Origin: Arthrobotrys musiformis
Taxonomy: Eukaryota; Ascomycota; Orbiliomycetes; Orbiliales; Orbiliaceae
Length of the DNA stretch: 64,000 bases
NCBI GenBank assembly: GCA_036971715.1
Contig: JAVHJL010000013.1
Span: forward strand, 1,488,001 to 1,552,000
Direction of reading: 5' to 3'
The translations under genes were made by a program, and so were the position numbers. This document shows, piece by piece, positions 25,011-37,720 of the stretch (the stretch's first letter is position 1; each line of letters begins with the position of its first letter). A model generated the notes under the pieces. That model made no database searches, was not told the origin of the DNA, and saw only the letters and a program-made list of their open reading frames with translations.

Positions 25011-25489
25011 CGTTACCGAGCTAGTATTTAGGTTAGCCAACTGTATGCAGGGTGTTAGAATTTTTACATACCTCAGGACATGGGGACCCAAAAATCCCAG
25101 GCTAGATGCACCACCGACTCTGTAAAATCGGCGGTGATAGGTTGAAGTTAAGGAAGAGCTCAAGTTTGTTTCGGTGCAATTGACGCCAGAAACTCGTCAC
25201 ACCCCTAAGAAAGACGCCTGCCAGAGCTCCACGTTCAACAACACTCAATAGCCACGAGAAAAGAGAATTATCCACCCATCCAGACAAATTGGGGTACTTA
25301 CCTGTAAGTACCTGTCTACAGAGCAACCCTCCAGGGACCCCCCATACCACCATGCTTCGTTTCCCCACCGTTCCCTCCCTACTATTTTCCTTCATATCCA
25401 TCTCCGTCTAATTCTTCAACAGAAACAACTAGAGAATTTCAACCAACAGACCCGACAAAGTGCCTCTGAAAATTCCCTCCTAAGGAAAG
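25011..25489. promoter_or_regulatory. Divergent promoter interval FTA4/MCM2
   Basis: 479 bp between the two divergent starts. Open frames here, including an N-terminal extension of the FTA4 frame, are not conserved in appearance. An ACTTACCTGTAAGTACCTG word lies near 25297. No MluI-type ACGCGT box was seen in it. Confidence 0.5.
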
Positions 25490-28152
25490 ATGGCATCCAC
25501 AAGGAAAAGGAACCGAGAAGAACACGAAGAGGATCTCGATATCCACTCAATCGCGTCGCCTGCAATTTCATCTGCTCTCCCAAGTTCCCCACCACAGAAT
25601 GAGGACTCCGACGAAGAGGGGCTAGTGGACGAGGAGGATGGTATCCAAGATGTCGACGACTTAGACGAAATGATAGAGGACGAAGACGGTATAAATTTAA
25701 TGGAATATGCTGAGAGGTATAGTTGTAGAATTGCCCTTTTTCTGTTTTTTGCGCTCGTTCTAAAGCCAAAATCTCAATATTGTCAGAGACTATGGAGCGG
25801 ATGACACCCAAGACAAATACGAGAGGGATGGGCTAGATGATGATGGAGAATACGAGGATATGAGCCCAGAGATAAGACGTGCCCTGGAAGAACGCATGGA
25901 ACGTCGCGACAGAGAGGCAGCTGCTCGCGGAAAACCAGCTGCTTTCCTAAACGAAGACGAAGAAGACATAGACCTCCTTGGGCAGCCGCTCCGGCGCCGA
26001 CATATTTATTCAAACTATGATGAGGTGCCCCATGACGAAGATAACTGGGAACAAGAACTTAGCCTGGAAGCTCTCGCCGACGTGAAGAACGCGTCCTTGC
26101 CAGAATGGATCGCCCTTCCAGCTGTTCAGCGCTCTATAGCTCGGGAATTCAAGAGTTTTCTCCTCGAGTATGTTGAACCGGGCTCAGAGGCATCTGTCTA
26201 CGGAACCCGAATTCGAAATTTAGGAGAGATGAATGCAGAATCCCTTGAAATATCTTATCGGCATCTAGCGGACACCAAAGCAGTCCTCGCATACTTTTTG
26301 GCAAATGCCCCAACGGAAATTTTACCTATATTTGATGCCGTCGCCATGGACGCTGTCCTGCTTCACTATCAAGACTACGATCGCATCCACCCCGAGATCC
26401 ATGTCCGCGTGTCAGACGTCCCCGCAGTTTTCACTCTCCGTGAATTACGACAATCGCATCTCAATGCTCTCGTTAGGGTCTCCGGGGTTGTCACTCGCCG
26501 AACTGGAGTCTTCCCACAGCTCAAAGTTGTCAAGTTTGATTGCACGAAGTGTGGAATTACGATCGGCCCTTTCCAACAAGAATCCAATGTCGAGGTGAAA
26601 GTGTCCTACTGTCAAAATTGCCAGTCTCGAGGACCCTTCACCCTCAATTCAGAGAAAACGGTTTACCGTAACTATCAAAAGCTAACCCTTCAGGAATCTC
26701 CAGGAACAGTGCCAGCAGGAAGGCTCCCAAGGCATAGAGATGTGATCTTACTCTGGGATCTTATAGACGCCGCAAAGCCCGGGGAAGAGGTTGAGATAAC
26801 TGGAATATACAGGAACAACTACGATGCGCAGCTCAACAACCGTAATGGTTTTCCAGTTTTCGCAACGATACTTGAGGCCAATAATGTTATAAAAGCCCAT
26901 GACCAACTCGCTGGATTTCAATTGACGGAGGAGGATGAGTCTACAATCAGACGCCTTGCCAAAGAAAACACGATTGTCAACAGAATCATTGATAGCATTG
27001 CGCCTTCAATATATGGCCACCTAGACATCAAGACCGCAGTCGCCGCGTCGCTCTTCGGAGGTGTCGCCAAAAACATTCAGGACAAGCACACTCTTAGGGG
27101 TGACATAAATGTATTGCTACTCGGCGATCCCGGAACCGCCAAATCACAAATCCTGAAATACGTCGAAAGAGTTGCTCATCGTGCGGTTTTCGCCACGGGC
27201 CAGGGTGCAAGTGCTGTGGGCCTCACTGCAAGCGTCCGCAAAGACCCCATAACGAGCGAATGGACCCTAGAAGGCGGTGCCCTAGTTCTTGCGGATAAGG
27301 GCACATGCCTGATCGACGAATTCGACAAAATGAACGACCGAGACAGGTGAGTCACCCAAGTTGCCCGATTAAAGCCACGCCAAAGCAAGAGAGCCGCAAA
27401 CCCTGATAGAAATTTTGGAATAGAACATCTCTTCACGAAGCCATGGAGCAGCAATCCATCTCGATTTCAAAGGCAGGCATAATAACGACACTTCAAGCTC
27501 GTTGTTCCATTATTGCAGCTGCAAATCCTATCGGCGGCCGGTACAATTCAACAATTCCATTCGCCCAGAATGTAGAACTCACTGAGCCCATCCTTTCGCG
27601 ATTTGACGTATTATGCGTCGTTCGAGATACAGTTAACCCCGAGACGGACGAACTCTTGGCCAAATTCGTAGTCTCGTCGCACGGGTCGTCGCATCCTCTC
27701 TCCAAGGCCGAAAACGGACAAGCGAGAAGCGAAACCAGGCCAGGCCATATTCCACAAGAAATACTAAGAAAATACATACTCTTCGCTCGACGGGAGTGCC
27801 GGCCAAAAATCCATCACATAGACGAGGAGAAACTAGCAAGGCTTTTCTCAGATATGCGACGAGAGTCACTGGCAACGGGATCATTCCCTATAACCGTATG
27901 CTCCGAGTACCTAACAACCCCATTTTAGTTTTTTTATTAACATTAGAACAGGTTCGTCACCTAGAATCTATAATACGTCTTTCTGAGGCTTTCGCGAAGA
28001 TGAGGCTTTCCGACTACGTCCAAGCGAGAGATATTGATCTTGCTATCGGGGTGATAATAGACAGCTTCATTGGAGCACAAAAGCTGAGTGTTAAAAGGGG
28101 GCTCGCCCGTGCATTCGCAAAGTACACATTGCGAAGGAGTGAACTAAGTTAA
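25490..28152 (+). CDS. MCM2: DNA replication licensing factor Mcm2
   Basis: Four exons, 25490-25716, 25787-27346, 27424-27895 and 27952-28152, encode about 819 residues. The acidic N-terminus (DEEDGIQDVDDLDE) is typical of the Mcm2 histone-binding tail. Next come the MCM N-domain and a zinc finger (CTKCGITIG ... SYCQNCQ, near residue 330), then the AAA+ core with Walker A GDPGTAKSQ (near 520), Walker B CLIDEFDKM (near 585) and arginine finger SRFD (near 655). The C-terminal winged-helix region is present (SFIGAQKLSVKRGLARAFAK). Role: subunit of the Mcm2-7 replicative helicase. It is slightly shorter than the yeast protein. Its stop lies 79 bp from the convergent dynactin gene. Confidence 0.95.
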
Positions 28153-28231
28153 ATTATAAATATTCCCAAGATGCGGGAAGACGAAGTTGCGGCCGCGAAA
28201 CAATATTCGCAGGAGGGCGATTATCGGTCGA

Positions 28232-29114
28232 TCAGATACTTTTGTATAGTTCTTTGACTGTGGGGCAGCATAATTAGCTAGAACTCCTGCTATTTTAAAC
28301 CAATAGTGAGAAGATAACTTACGCTCAAGCATCTCAGCTGCTGTCTCTGGCAGTTCCTCAACAACAATGCCAGGATGTCCTTCAACCGATGAAAACGACG
28401 GGATCACGCTATTGGGGGCAATCACCGTCCCGTCCTCGATCCGCACGCAATCTTTAATAATGGAAAACTTGCCCTGTAAAACGATAAATGATATTAGTAC
28501 CAGACTGCGGCAGCATACCGGTTTATTATAGCAACATATACTTACGATCACGCAATTCTTGCCAATATTCACATAGGAACCGATAACAGCGGCCTCCACG
28601 ACGCTGCCCTCGCCAACGAACACATGGTCACCCAGCTTCATTGGGTAATAACTAAATTGGCTATCGGTCTGTTAATAGTTGCAGTGCCCATAGGGGGGGG
28701 TATTCTCACCCTCGATATGTCTTGCTCGGCGGGCGAAGAAGACAACTTTTGCTCAAAAAACAATATCTTCCAACGGCTATGGCTACAGCTGTCGCGTTTT
28801 GGCCCTGGGGGACGAGCCTACGAAGATCGCCTCGGATGCAGCAATCGGCTTGGATAATCGTCTGATAGACTATTAAGTATATTATCATCCAAAGACAATA
28901 CGTAGAGTCTAGAATAACAGGCAAACCAAACCTTCCCCCCCAAAATAATGTTCTGACTCCCGATTATCAAGGACTTCCGAGATACCTTGTTCCCTATTTT
29001 GTGGTTCCTCTCGTTATTATTGTTCCAAGAGAAATGGCTCGTGCCGTACCATACCCGAGTACGGCGTCGTGACTTACCAGTCTCCGTTTGAATATACTCG
29101 CTCTTTTGGGACAT
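28232..29114 (-). CDS. DCTN5: Dynactin subunit 5 (p25), left-handed beta-helix pointed-end protein
   Basis: Six exons, 29114-29078, 28993-28932, 28861-28710, 28651-28546, 28473-28323 and 28257-28232, encode about 177 residues, the usual length. Hexapeptide-repeat blocks run QADCCIRGDL, AIAVGRYCFLSKS, LGDHVFVGEGSVVEAAVIGS, NIGKNCVI, KFSIIKDCVRIEDGTVIAPN and VIPSFSSVEGHPG. The protein ends LELKELYKSI. Role: with p27 it forms the dynactin pointed-end complex that helps bind early endosomes. The donor of intron 2 (AAG|GTTTGG) is weak but required by phase and homology. This is the last gene before the AT-rich repeat block. Confidence 0.9.
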
Positions 29115-29596
29115 GGTCCAATGCTGGTGTTCTGGTTTAAATGTCAGGCTTCCCGAATTTACGATCGAATGTGTGTCTTTGACAACCCAGAGTTCGTGGT
29201 TTACAACAACGGAAGACTATCGGCTTCTCAACAGTCATCGTAGGTGGAAACCCTTCAGTAGTCTTGATAAAGCTCCAAATTTTAGATTGGATACTAAAAA
29301 GGGTCTAAAAAATGGCCAGTGGCTCATAGTCCCCTACGGCGCTAATGGTTGTTGGGATTTGCTTCTCAAAAGGTGTTGTATATAAAAACATTGTGGGGCG
29401 GAATTTCAGATCGCATTGTTTTTCTGAGATCAAAAAACGGCCTTCGATGTGAAAAGCCTCCTAGTCTTTGTAAGTGTAAACGTAATAGGCCTTACCATGC
29501 GTAAGGACACGTAACAAACCCTTCAACCAGACTATTCCATACTTTATAAATAAAAAGTAAAATATATTGTTAGAGGTTCTATAACTTACATTTATG
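29115..29596. other. Transition zone, DCTN5 promoter side
   Basis: Base composition starts to fall here. A 90-codon plus-strand frame (29113-29385) begins inside the DCTN5 start codon region on the other strand and has no recognisable domain, so it was not called. The DCTN5 promoter must lie here. Confidence 0.5.
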
Positions 29597-29730
29597 TTAA
29601 AACGAACTTCGAAAACACCGACCCACCCGTAACTTTTGGATAGAGTATTTAAAACCAAATAGAAAATACATCAATCAAAAAAGCAAAAAAAGCAAAAAAA
29701 ATTAACAAATACAAAAACTAGTATAGAATA
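29597..29730 (+). mobile_element. 5'-end fragment of the LINE, plus orientation
   Basis: The sequence AAAACGAACTTCGAAAACAC and the following roughly 100 bp match, with RIP-like changes, the extreme 5' ends of LINE C (reverse strand from 49373) and LINE D (from 57645). Here they lie on the opposite strand to every other copy. No ORF1 follows. A LINE scrap with the 5' end and no 3' end is unusual, so it was probably cut off by later rearrangement. Confidence 0.65.
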
Positions 29731-30133
29731 GTTATAATTTAAAAACACTTGAAATTTTGTGATTATTTATTATGGGAATTGTTAGAGGGTCCCCTTATCG
29801 GATATCGGGTCCTCCAACACTTGTTAACAGATCTTTTAACATATAATTCTAAGATTTTATAATATTAAAAAAGTAATTTTTTGTTACACCTTGTCCAGGT
29901 CTTCTTAACAGGATTCTCAAACAAGCCTAACATCTTACTGGTTTCTTAACTCTATTAGTTTAGATTTTTTAGAAGAAATGTCGGGGTTCAGCGTTACCTT
30001 CGCAGTATTAACATAACCTTATTATAATAATATCACACACAAAAATAACGATACCCCGATAAGATCTTGCCGCAATACAGCAAATTACTATTTTATGGCA
30101 TCATTCTAAAAAGTTCTATAGAATTTGGGCCTT
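29731..30133. other. AT-rich sequence, no gene
   Basis: Start of the A+T-dominated block. No open frame or recognised repeat was found. Confidence 0.5.
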
Positions 30134-30232
30134 TACCTGCCTATCTGCCTACCTACCTAGGTTCCGGCGCAGATTCCAGCATAGGTTCCAGTATAGGTCC
30201 CGGCCTATAAGAAAGGTAGGTAGGCAGGTAGG
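30134..30232. repeat. Inverted repeat (hairpin) with 14-bp perfect arms
   Basis: CTGCCTACCTACCT at 30145-30158 pairs with AGGTAGGTAGGCAG at 30214-30227. The flanks extend the match with small offsets (GGCC-TACCTGCC). The loop carries three AGGTTCC/TAGGTCC-like units. It is more GC-rich than its surroundings. It could be a small MITE-like element or a chance fold-back of TACCTACC repeats. Confidence 0.6.
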
Positions 30233-30235
30233 CCT

Positions 30236-30440
<205 letters not shown>

Positions 30441-30566
30441 ATACAGGCATGCAACCTTTCGGTTATGGCGGAATGAAGGAAAAGAAATTAAAATACATGA
30501 TTTTTTGTACTTTATAAAATGAAATTTATACTAAAATTATTTTTTGTTTTTTATTTTTATTTTTAT

Positions 30567-30612
<46 letters not shown>

Positions 30613-30765
30613 TTCCTTCTAATTTTTTTCTTCTTTTTCTTCTTTTTTCTTTTTTCCTATTAAAAGAATAATATTGTATATTTGCTATTCTTATTTATCT
30701 ATTTCAAAGTTTAATGTAATATGAAGATAATATATCTTATTTTTAAAATTTTTATTTTTTTATTT
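30441..30765 (-). mobile_element. LINE copy A, 5'-truncated 3' end
   Basis: The sequence begins with the shared LINE 3' block (30447-30472) and runs through the 3' UTR to the region around the ORF2 stop, homologous to 43640-43930. It includes a run of more than 35 T at about 30571-30608. It ends near 30765, where sequence similarity to the other copies stops. 5' truncation is the normal outcome of incomplete LINE reverse transcription. Confidence 0.8.
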
Positions 30766-30927
30766 TTGTAATTGGTACAGGCTATTACATTATAAGCATA
30801 CAGCCGGGCTCTACCATACCTACCTATAAATAGGAAGTTAAATATATTAGGATTTAGATTTATTGATCATCAATCATACAACTACATACCTACATACCAT
30901 CAATAATATATATATATATATTTATCC

Positions 30928-31542
30928 TGTAACGAAGCAATCCCAGCAGAAAGAACTCCAAGCAGAAATCCAGGCGGCCGGAGGAGCCCTCAGAATGACT
31001 ATAGGAAACATCCACGCAATACTGTGGTTGGAAGAAAAACCACACGACGCAACACAACCTGCAGACCCAGAATAAGGAAGCACCCAGATCCAGACCTCGG
31101 AACACGAAGAACAATATTAATAGTGTTATTTCAGTATATGCGGCAAGAGGCCTGTTTAGGTCTTTGCCCTGCATAGACTTCCGAGCTATCAAGAAACAGC
31201 ACATGTCCAGTTCAGTACCCCGTATATCCGAATGTCCAGTTCAGATTTATCTCCTGTCCAGTTCAACACTCTATGTCCGAATGTCCAGTTCATAGTTTTA
31301 TGTCCTGTCCAGTTCAACACTGTATCCCCGAATGACCATTTCACAGTCCTATCTCCTGTCCAGTTCAATATGTTATTTCCTTTGTTATTTGTCTATTTAA
31401 CTCGCTATGCTCGCTGTCATGTATTTAGAAACCAAGCAACAATTTAAGTATCAATCTGTATTCACACTAGTACACTACTCTTGCCCTGTGACATTTGTGT
31501 ATTACCTTGATATCTTGACTAGTCTCTATACGATTTATTACA
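30928..31542 (+). mobile_element. Solo LTR of the Ty3/gypsy family, little mutated
   Basis: It starts TGTAACGAAGC and ends CGATTTATTACA, so it has TG...CA ends, and is 615 bp long. It aligns along its whole length with the two 604-bp LTRs at 37721-38324 and 43537-49913, which lie in the opposite orientation. It is much less AT-mutated than they are and flanked by a perfect 5-bp duplication. Internal sequence is absent, so it probably arose by LTR-LTR recombination. Confidence 0.92.
31205..31367 (+). repeat. Tandem GTCCAGTTCA repeats inside the LTR
   Basis: GTCCAGTTCA occurs at 31205, 31234, 31256, 31283, 31307 and 31358, with a degenerate unit at 31334. It forms a roughly 51-bp double unit repeated about three times. 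The mutated LTRs show the same spacing, so it is a fixed part of the LTR. By position it could be U3 enhancer-like repeats. Confidence 0.85.
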
Positions 31543-32262
31543 TATCCTATAAACTTATATTTATATATTATTAGTATTATTTTTATAAGAATAAAAAATC
31601 TCTATCATATATATTCATATATAAATTTTCTATTATACCTTCATAAATTTCTATATAGCTCAAATATTCCATACCTTTAAATCTATATAATATTATTAAA
31701 ATAACAAATTATTATAACTTTCTTTCTATTAAAATACAAATTTATTATAACCAAAAATAATTACTACACCTCATTTAAAAAAATTATTTTATTTTTTCAA
31801 TTTTTAATCAAAAACTAACTATATTCTATCAAATTTTATAAAAAAAAAAATGAAATATCTACTAACACTCTAGCTATACTTACAAACATTTTTATTATTA
31901 ATAAGGTAAAATTCCTAATTACTTTTAAAATAATCTCTATTAATATATCTATAATAAATAATAAAACTAAGTTTTTTTTTATAAATAATAAGTTATATAT
32001 TATAATATAATAATATATTTAATAATTTATATATAAATTTATCTATATAACTCTCTCAAATTTATATTTTTATAAAATAATAAATAAGATCAAATTATAT
32101 TTTAAATTTAACAACTATATTATTATAAACATACTTAAAATATATTTTCATTCTCTTATTATTAAAATTAACACCAATAATACCTATACAAGTATAGCCA
32201 AATATTTTAAAAACATTACTATTATTTAAAAAAAATATAACAAATTATTTTTTAAAAAATAT
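31543..32262. other. RIP-type AT-rich sequence, nearly devoid of G on the plus strand
   Basis: No open frame or recognised element was found. C is still present but G is almost absent on this strand, a strand-biased G-to-A pattern, so it is probably an old RIP-mutated repeat that I cannot identify. Confidence 0.5.
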
Positions 32263-32542
32263 TGTAACGAAGCATGCCCAGCAGAAAGAACTCCAAATAG
32301 AAATCCAGATAATCAGAGGAGCCTTCAGAATGACTATAGGAAACATCCAAGTAATACTGTAGTTAAAAAAAATATATATATATAATATAATATAATTTAT
32401 AAATTTAAAATAAGAAAATATCTAGATTTAGATTTTAAAACATAATATTAATAATATTATTTTAATATATATATAATAATAAGTTTATTTAGGCTTATAT
32501 TTTATATAAATTTTTAATTTACTAAAAAACAATTTATATTTA
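32263..32542 (+). mobile_element. LTR fragment (5' half) of the same gypsy family, RIP-mutated
   Basis: It starts TGTAACGAAGCATGCCCAGC and follows the solo LTR for about 280 bp with increasing AT changes. It is then interrupted at 32543 by unrelated sequence beginning TGTCACGCCC. The remaining half was not found downstream. Confidence 0.75.
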
Positions 32543-34140
32543 TGTCACGCCCACACCATATGACTAGTCCTAATTAAGTATATGGCTTGGTGTGATAAAT
32601 ATGTTTCTGATTTTGTGTTTTATTTATTTTATAAAAAGATTTAGTTTATAATTTATTTATTTATTTTGTAAATATTTATTTAAAAAAAATAAATCCATTT
32701 TTGTATTATATAGAATATGTTGTTTAACATAATATATTTAGTTTTGTTTGATTAATAGAAATTTAATCTACTAGTCTATTCTATTTTTTATATAATATTT
32801 GTTATAATATATATAATTAAGTTAATAATAAATTATTAAATTAATAGATATTGTTGATTTATAGAGATTTTGTTAATTTAATAAATTTATATATGATTTG
32901 ATTTTTATATGGAAATTTCATCATATATTTAAGAATTTCTTAAATAATAACAATTTTTAGATTTTTTTTAAAACTCCATTGATTAATTTATTAATTATTT
33001 TTACTAATTTATTACCCAATAATAAAGTTTTAAACAATTTCATAAGTTTTTTTATTTATTAAATTATATTATACTTTTTATATACGACTTTATTAGTTCC
33101 ACCAAATACTAATTTTTTTTTTAAAAGATCTGAACCAATAAAGTTAAAAAACCAGCAAAATACTAAACTTATTTAAAAATCCTTTTAAAAAGATTTAAAT
33201 AAAATATAATATTTTAACTAATTTAACTTTTAGTAAGATAAACAGTATATATTAATATAACAAATAATCAACTATAGTTTAAATAACAATAATAATAGTG
33301 ATGAATATAGATTACTTCCTAAAAAAAAATCCAGAATTCCTTTAAAACCTAATAATAATAATTAACTATAAGAAATAATATATACAAATTCAATTACATA
33401 AATAAACTTATAAATTGAAGAAATAAATTTTATACTTAATTTAATATTAACATATTTTTTTTAAAAAAAAATCATATAAATAATCCAAAGATAAGAAAAT
33501 ATAATAGTAATTTGTAATATAATAATTTAAATTATAATTAATAAAGTTAGAAAATTAAAAAAAATATATATATATAATATTTAAAAAACTTTAGCAAAAA
33601 TATCTTTAAAGAATTTTTTAAATTATCAAACAACAATATAATAATAAAAAAATCACAAAAAAAAGTTTTAATTTTTTACTTCTACTAAAAATAATTGAAG
33701 AATAATTTCAATAATTATAATAAAAATATATAAAAATATATAAAAATTAAAGCTAAATTTAAAAAATATAAAACGAAAAAAGAAAAATTTTATTATATTA
33801 ATATTATACTCTAAAACTAAAGAATAATAAATAAAAATAAATGTAATAAGTTTTATAAAAAATTTAAAACTAAAATATTATAAATTAACAATTTAACAAA
33901 ATTCAATAAAATTTTTAAAAAATTTAATTACTTTTTTTAATAACTTAACACTTATTTTTAATTTTTAATTTCTTATTTTCTTAATAATAAAATTAAATTT
34001 TTATTTATAGAAATATATTTTAATAATATTATTTTTTAAATTTATATTTATTATTAAAATTATATATTTAATAAAAATAAAGAAAAAAAAATTTAAATAT
34101 AGTTAGTATAATAATAAATTATAATTATTTTATTAATTTT
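32543..34140. other. AT-rich block, possibly a second LTR-type element
   Basis: The junction is sharp and begins TGTCACGCCCACACC, a TG start resembling fungal LTR ends. An inverted pair follows (CACACCATAT ... ATATGGCTTGGTGTG, 32550-32594). The rest is heavily AT-mutated and no matching second end was found. No open frame. Confidence 0.4.
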
Positions 34141-35292
34141 TTTAAATATTATTATTATTATTATTATTTATCATACACGCATGCAACCTTTCGGTTATGG
34201 CGGAATAAAGGAAAAGAAGTTAAAATACATAATTTTCACACCTCATCAAAAATAGAAACTATATAAAATTATTTTTTATTTTTATTTTATTTTTTATTTT
34301 TGTTTTTGTTTTTAAAGTTTTTTCTAACTTTTTTTATCTCTTTTTTCTTTTTTTTTATTAAAAAAAATAATATTATATATCTATTATTCTTATTTATTTA
34401 CTTTAATATAATATTAAAATAATATATTTTATTTAGAAAATTTTTTAAAAAGATTATTTTTTATTATTAAATAATAAAAAGTAATAATTTAATTATTTAT
34501 TAATTTTTTTAAAAAGATTATTTTTTATTATTAAATAATAAAAAGTAATAATTTAATTATTTATTAATTTTTTTAAATTTTATTTTTAATACCTTCTTTT
34601 TTTTATTATAAAGTTTATACTCCATAATTAAATATTTTAATATTTAAATTTTATTTCTACATATACAATTTTTATTTAAAATTCCAAAATTCCAAATATT
34701 ATATAAATAATTGTTAGAATACCTATACCCAATTTTTAATTAAATTAAAAAAGAAATAAAATTATTACTAAATTTAATAAATATTTTATTTTTTTAATTT
34801 TAATTTATTAATATAATTTAATTTATTTTTTTATTTTTTATTTTTTCTTTTTATTTTAGTAAGTTTTTTTTTAACTTTTTGTTTTAAATAAGTGAAAAAC
34901 TTAAATAAGTTTTTTATTTTTATTTTTATAATTTCTTTTATTAAATAATCTATTTTTTTATTTTTTATAACTTCAAAGTAACCTAAAACCCATTCTATAA
35001 ACAAATTAATATTTTTAAAATTTAATTCATTAACCATATCCCAAATTTCTAAAATTATTTTTTAACCAAATTTTATATTTAGATTTTATAATTTTTTTAT
35101 TACAATCTAGTTATTTATAAAAAATAAATATTTTTTATTTTTTTATTTTTATTAATTATTTTAAAAAAAATTTTAAATTTTATTTTTAAAATAATTAATT
35201 TTGTATCATATACCCCCATATTTTTTTCCAAACTAAAATAAATTTTGAAAATAGATTTATTATCTATTTTTTTATATACCCCAACTCCCAAA

Positions 35293-35323
<31 letters not shown>

Positions 35324-37720
35324 TATTTTCATTTTTTATTTCCAACATAAAATCATCTATATAAATAAATAAATTTTCCCTAAAATTTAATTCAACTTTT
35401 TTTTTTTTATTTTTATAATTCTCTCTAAATCCTTAAATACATTATTTATAAAAAAATTAATTTTATTTTTAATTTAAAGTAAATTAAATTTTATATTTAA
35501 TTTTTTAATTTTTATATATAAATTTATCAAAAAATTAATTTTTAATAATATTTTATTTAATATAAAAGTATATTTTTTTATCCCCTTTTTTTTGTTTTTA
35601 TTTTATTTTAAATAAAATTTTAGCTCTATTTCCTCTCTTTTAAAATTAAATTTTAATAGAAATAACTTTAAAAACCTTTTTTTTATAAAATAATTTTTAT
35701 TAAGAAATAAAAATTTTAAAGCATATTTTTTTATATCTTATTTAATTTGATTTTTAATAGTAAAATAAAAGCTTCAACCTCCAAAATATTTATTAAAATT
35801 ATTTTAAATCCTTTTATTATTTTTTTTAATATTTTATTTTAAATTAATTTAAATTCCTTAATAAAATTTAAAATTTTATTTATTATATTTATTTTTATTT
35901 TAATATAGTTTTTAAAATTTAATTTTATATTAAAATATATATTTAATTATTTTATATTAAAATATATATTTAATTATTTTATATTAAAATATATATTTAA
36001 TTATTTTATATTAAACTATATATTTAATTATTTTATATTATTAATAGGTTTTATTATTATACCATTTAATAATTTAATATTTAATTTTTAAATTTTTTTT
36101 TTTTATAAATTTGTTTTAAAATGAATTAGTTTTGATTTTATATTATTAAAAATTATTATATTATTTATAGTTTAATTAAAAAACTATTTTTATAATTTTT
36201 TTTAATTTATATATATTTATTTTTATTTTTTTATTAATTATAATTAATGTTAAATTATTTATATAAAATAGTTTAATAATAAAAAGTATTTTTTTATTCT
36301 AATAAATTAAATAATAATGTTAAATATAATAGAAAAAATATTAAAAAATCTTATAATATTTTAGTTTTGATTAATTTTAATTTTTTTATTTGTCCATTAA
36401 AAGCCAATTTAATTAATTTTTTAAATATAAAATTATTAATTTATTAAATTAATTATTTAAAAAATTTTATGTTTTTTAAAGTATTAATCAATTTTTTTTA
36501 AAATATTATTAAAAACTTTTTTAATGTTTAAAAATAAAATAGAGGTTTTTAATTTTTCTAAATTAATTATTTTTATATTATAAACTAATAATAAAGTTAT
36601 ATTAATTATAAATTTTTGTTTTTTACTTTTAATTATTTTAGATTTAGAATTTTATTAATTTTTAATAAAAAAGTTATTTTTTTTGTTATTATTTTTTCTA
36701 ATATTTTTTTTAAATAATTTAGAAAATTAATAATTTTGCAGGTTTTTAAAATATTATAGTTTAATTTATTTGGTAAAATTACCCTAATTATTTTTTTTAA
36801 AATTAATTAAATAATAATTATAATTTAATAATTGTTTAAATAAATTATTAATTTTTTTGGTATAATTTCATAAGTTTTTTTTAGATATAAAAAATTAATT
36901 TTATTTAATCCTAATATTTTTTTGGAATTAAATAAAAAATTTTTTTTTTTAATTTTATTATTTTTTAATTTTTTTAATTTTATTAATTTTTTATTAATTG
37001 TTATTTTTATTGGTACTAATAAATTTATTGTTTTTATATAATTTAGTAATTTTAAAAATAATATTTTTCTTAATATTTTTATTTTATTTTTAAAATTAAA
37101 GACATTACTATTCTTATAAATTAAATTTAACATTTTTTAAATTTTTCTAGGTTTAGAAAAATTAAGTGTTAAAAATATTTCTTTATTTTTTATATTTTCT
37201 AAAAAATTAGTTTAGGATTTTTTTTTAGAAGATTTAATTTTTTTAAAATGTTTATTTTTTTTGTTTTTAAATAATTCTTAATTTTATTAAATTTTATTTA
37301 ATTTTTATATCTTTTTTTATTATAATATTTTTTTTTTTGTTTTTTTAATTTTTTTATTTTATTAAATTTTTGATTTTGGTATTATTTTTAAAATTGGTGT
37401 AAACTTTTTTATTGTTAAAATTATATTTTTTTATAAATTATTTTTATTTAGATTTTTATTTAAATTTAATAATTTTTTTTTGAAGTTTTTTTAATTAGTT
37501 TTATTTTAATTAAATTTATTAGTTAATAAAAAATTGTTTATTAATTTTTTTTTTTTTAATTTTATTTTAATTAAAATTATTTTATAATCTAATTTTGTAT
37601 TAATTTTTTATTTATTTTTTAATTTATAATTAATTTTTTTAAATTAATGGATATAAAAGATAAATTAATAATTAAAAACTTAGATTTATTATTTTTTTTA
37701 ATATTATAATAAATTAGTAT

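Larger units (their letters stand above)
30923..31547 (+). repeat. 5-bp target site duplication TATCC around the solo LTR
   Basis: TATCC at 30923-30927 and again at 31543-31547, directly abutting the TG and CA ends of the LTR. Confidence 0.9.

Noticed and set aside
29113..29385. 90-codon plus-strand open frame
   Set aside because: No domain; it starts across the DCTN5 start codon on the other strand and lies in the composition transition.
31232..31447. 71-codon plus-strand open frame with PVQFN repeats
   Set aside because: It is a translation of the tandem GTCCAGTTCA array inside the LTR.
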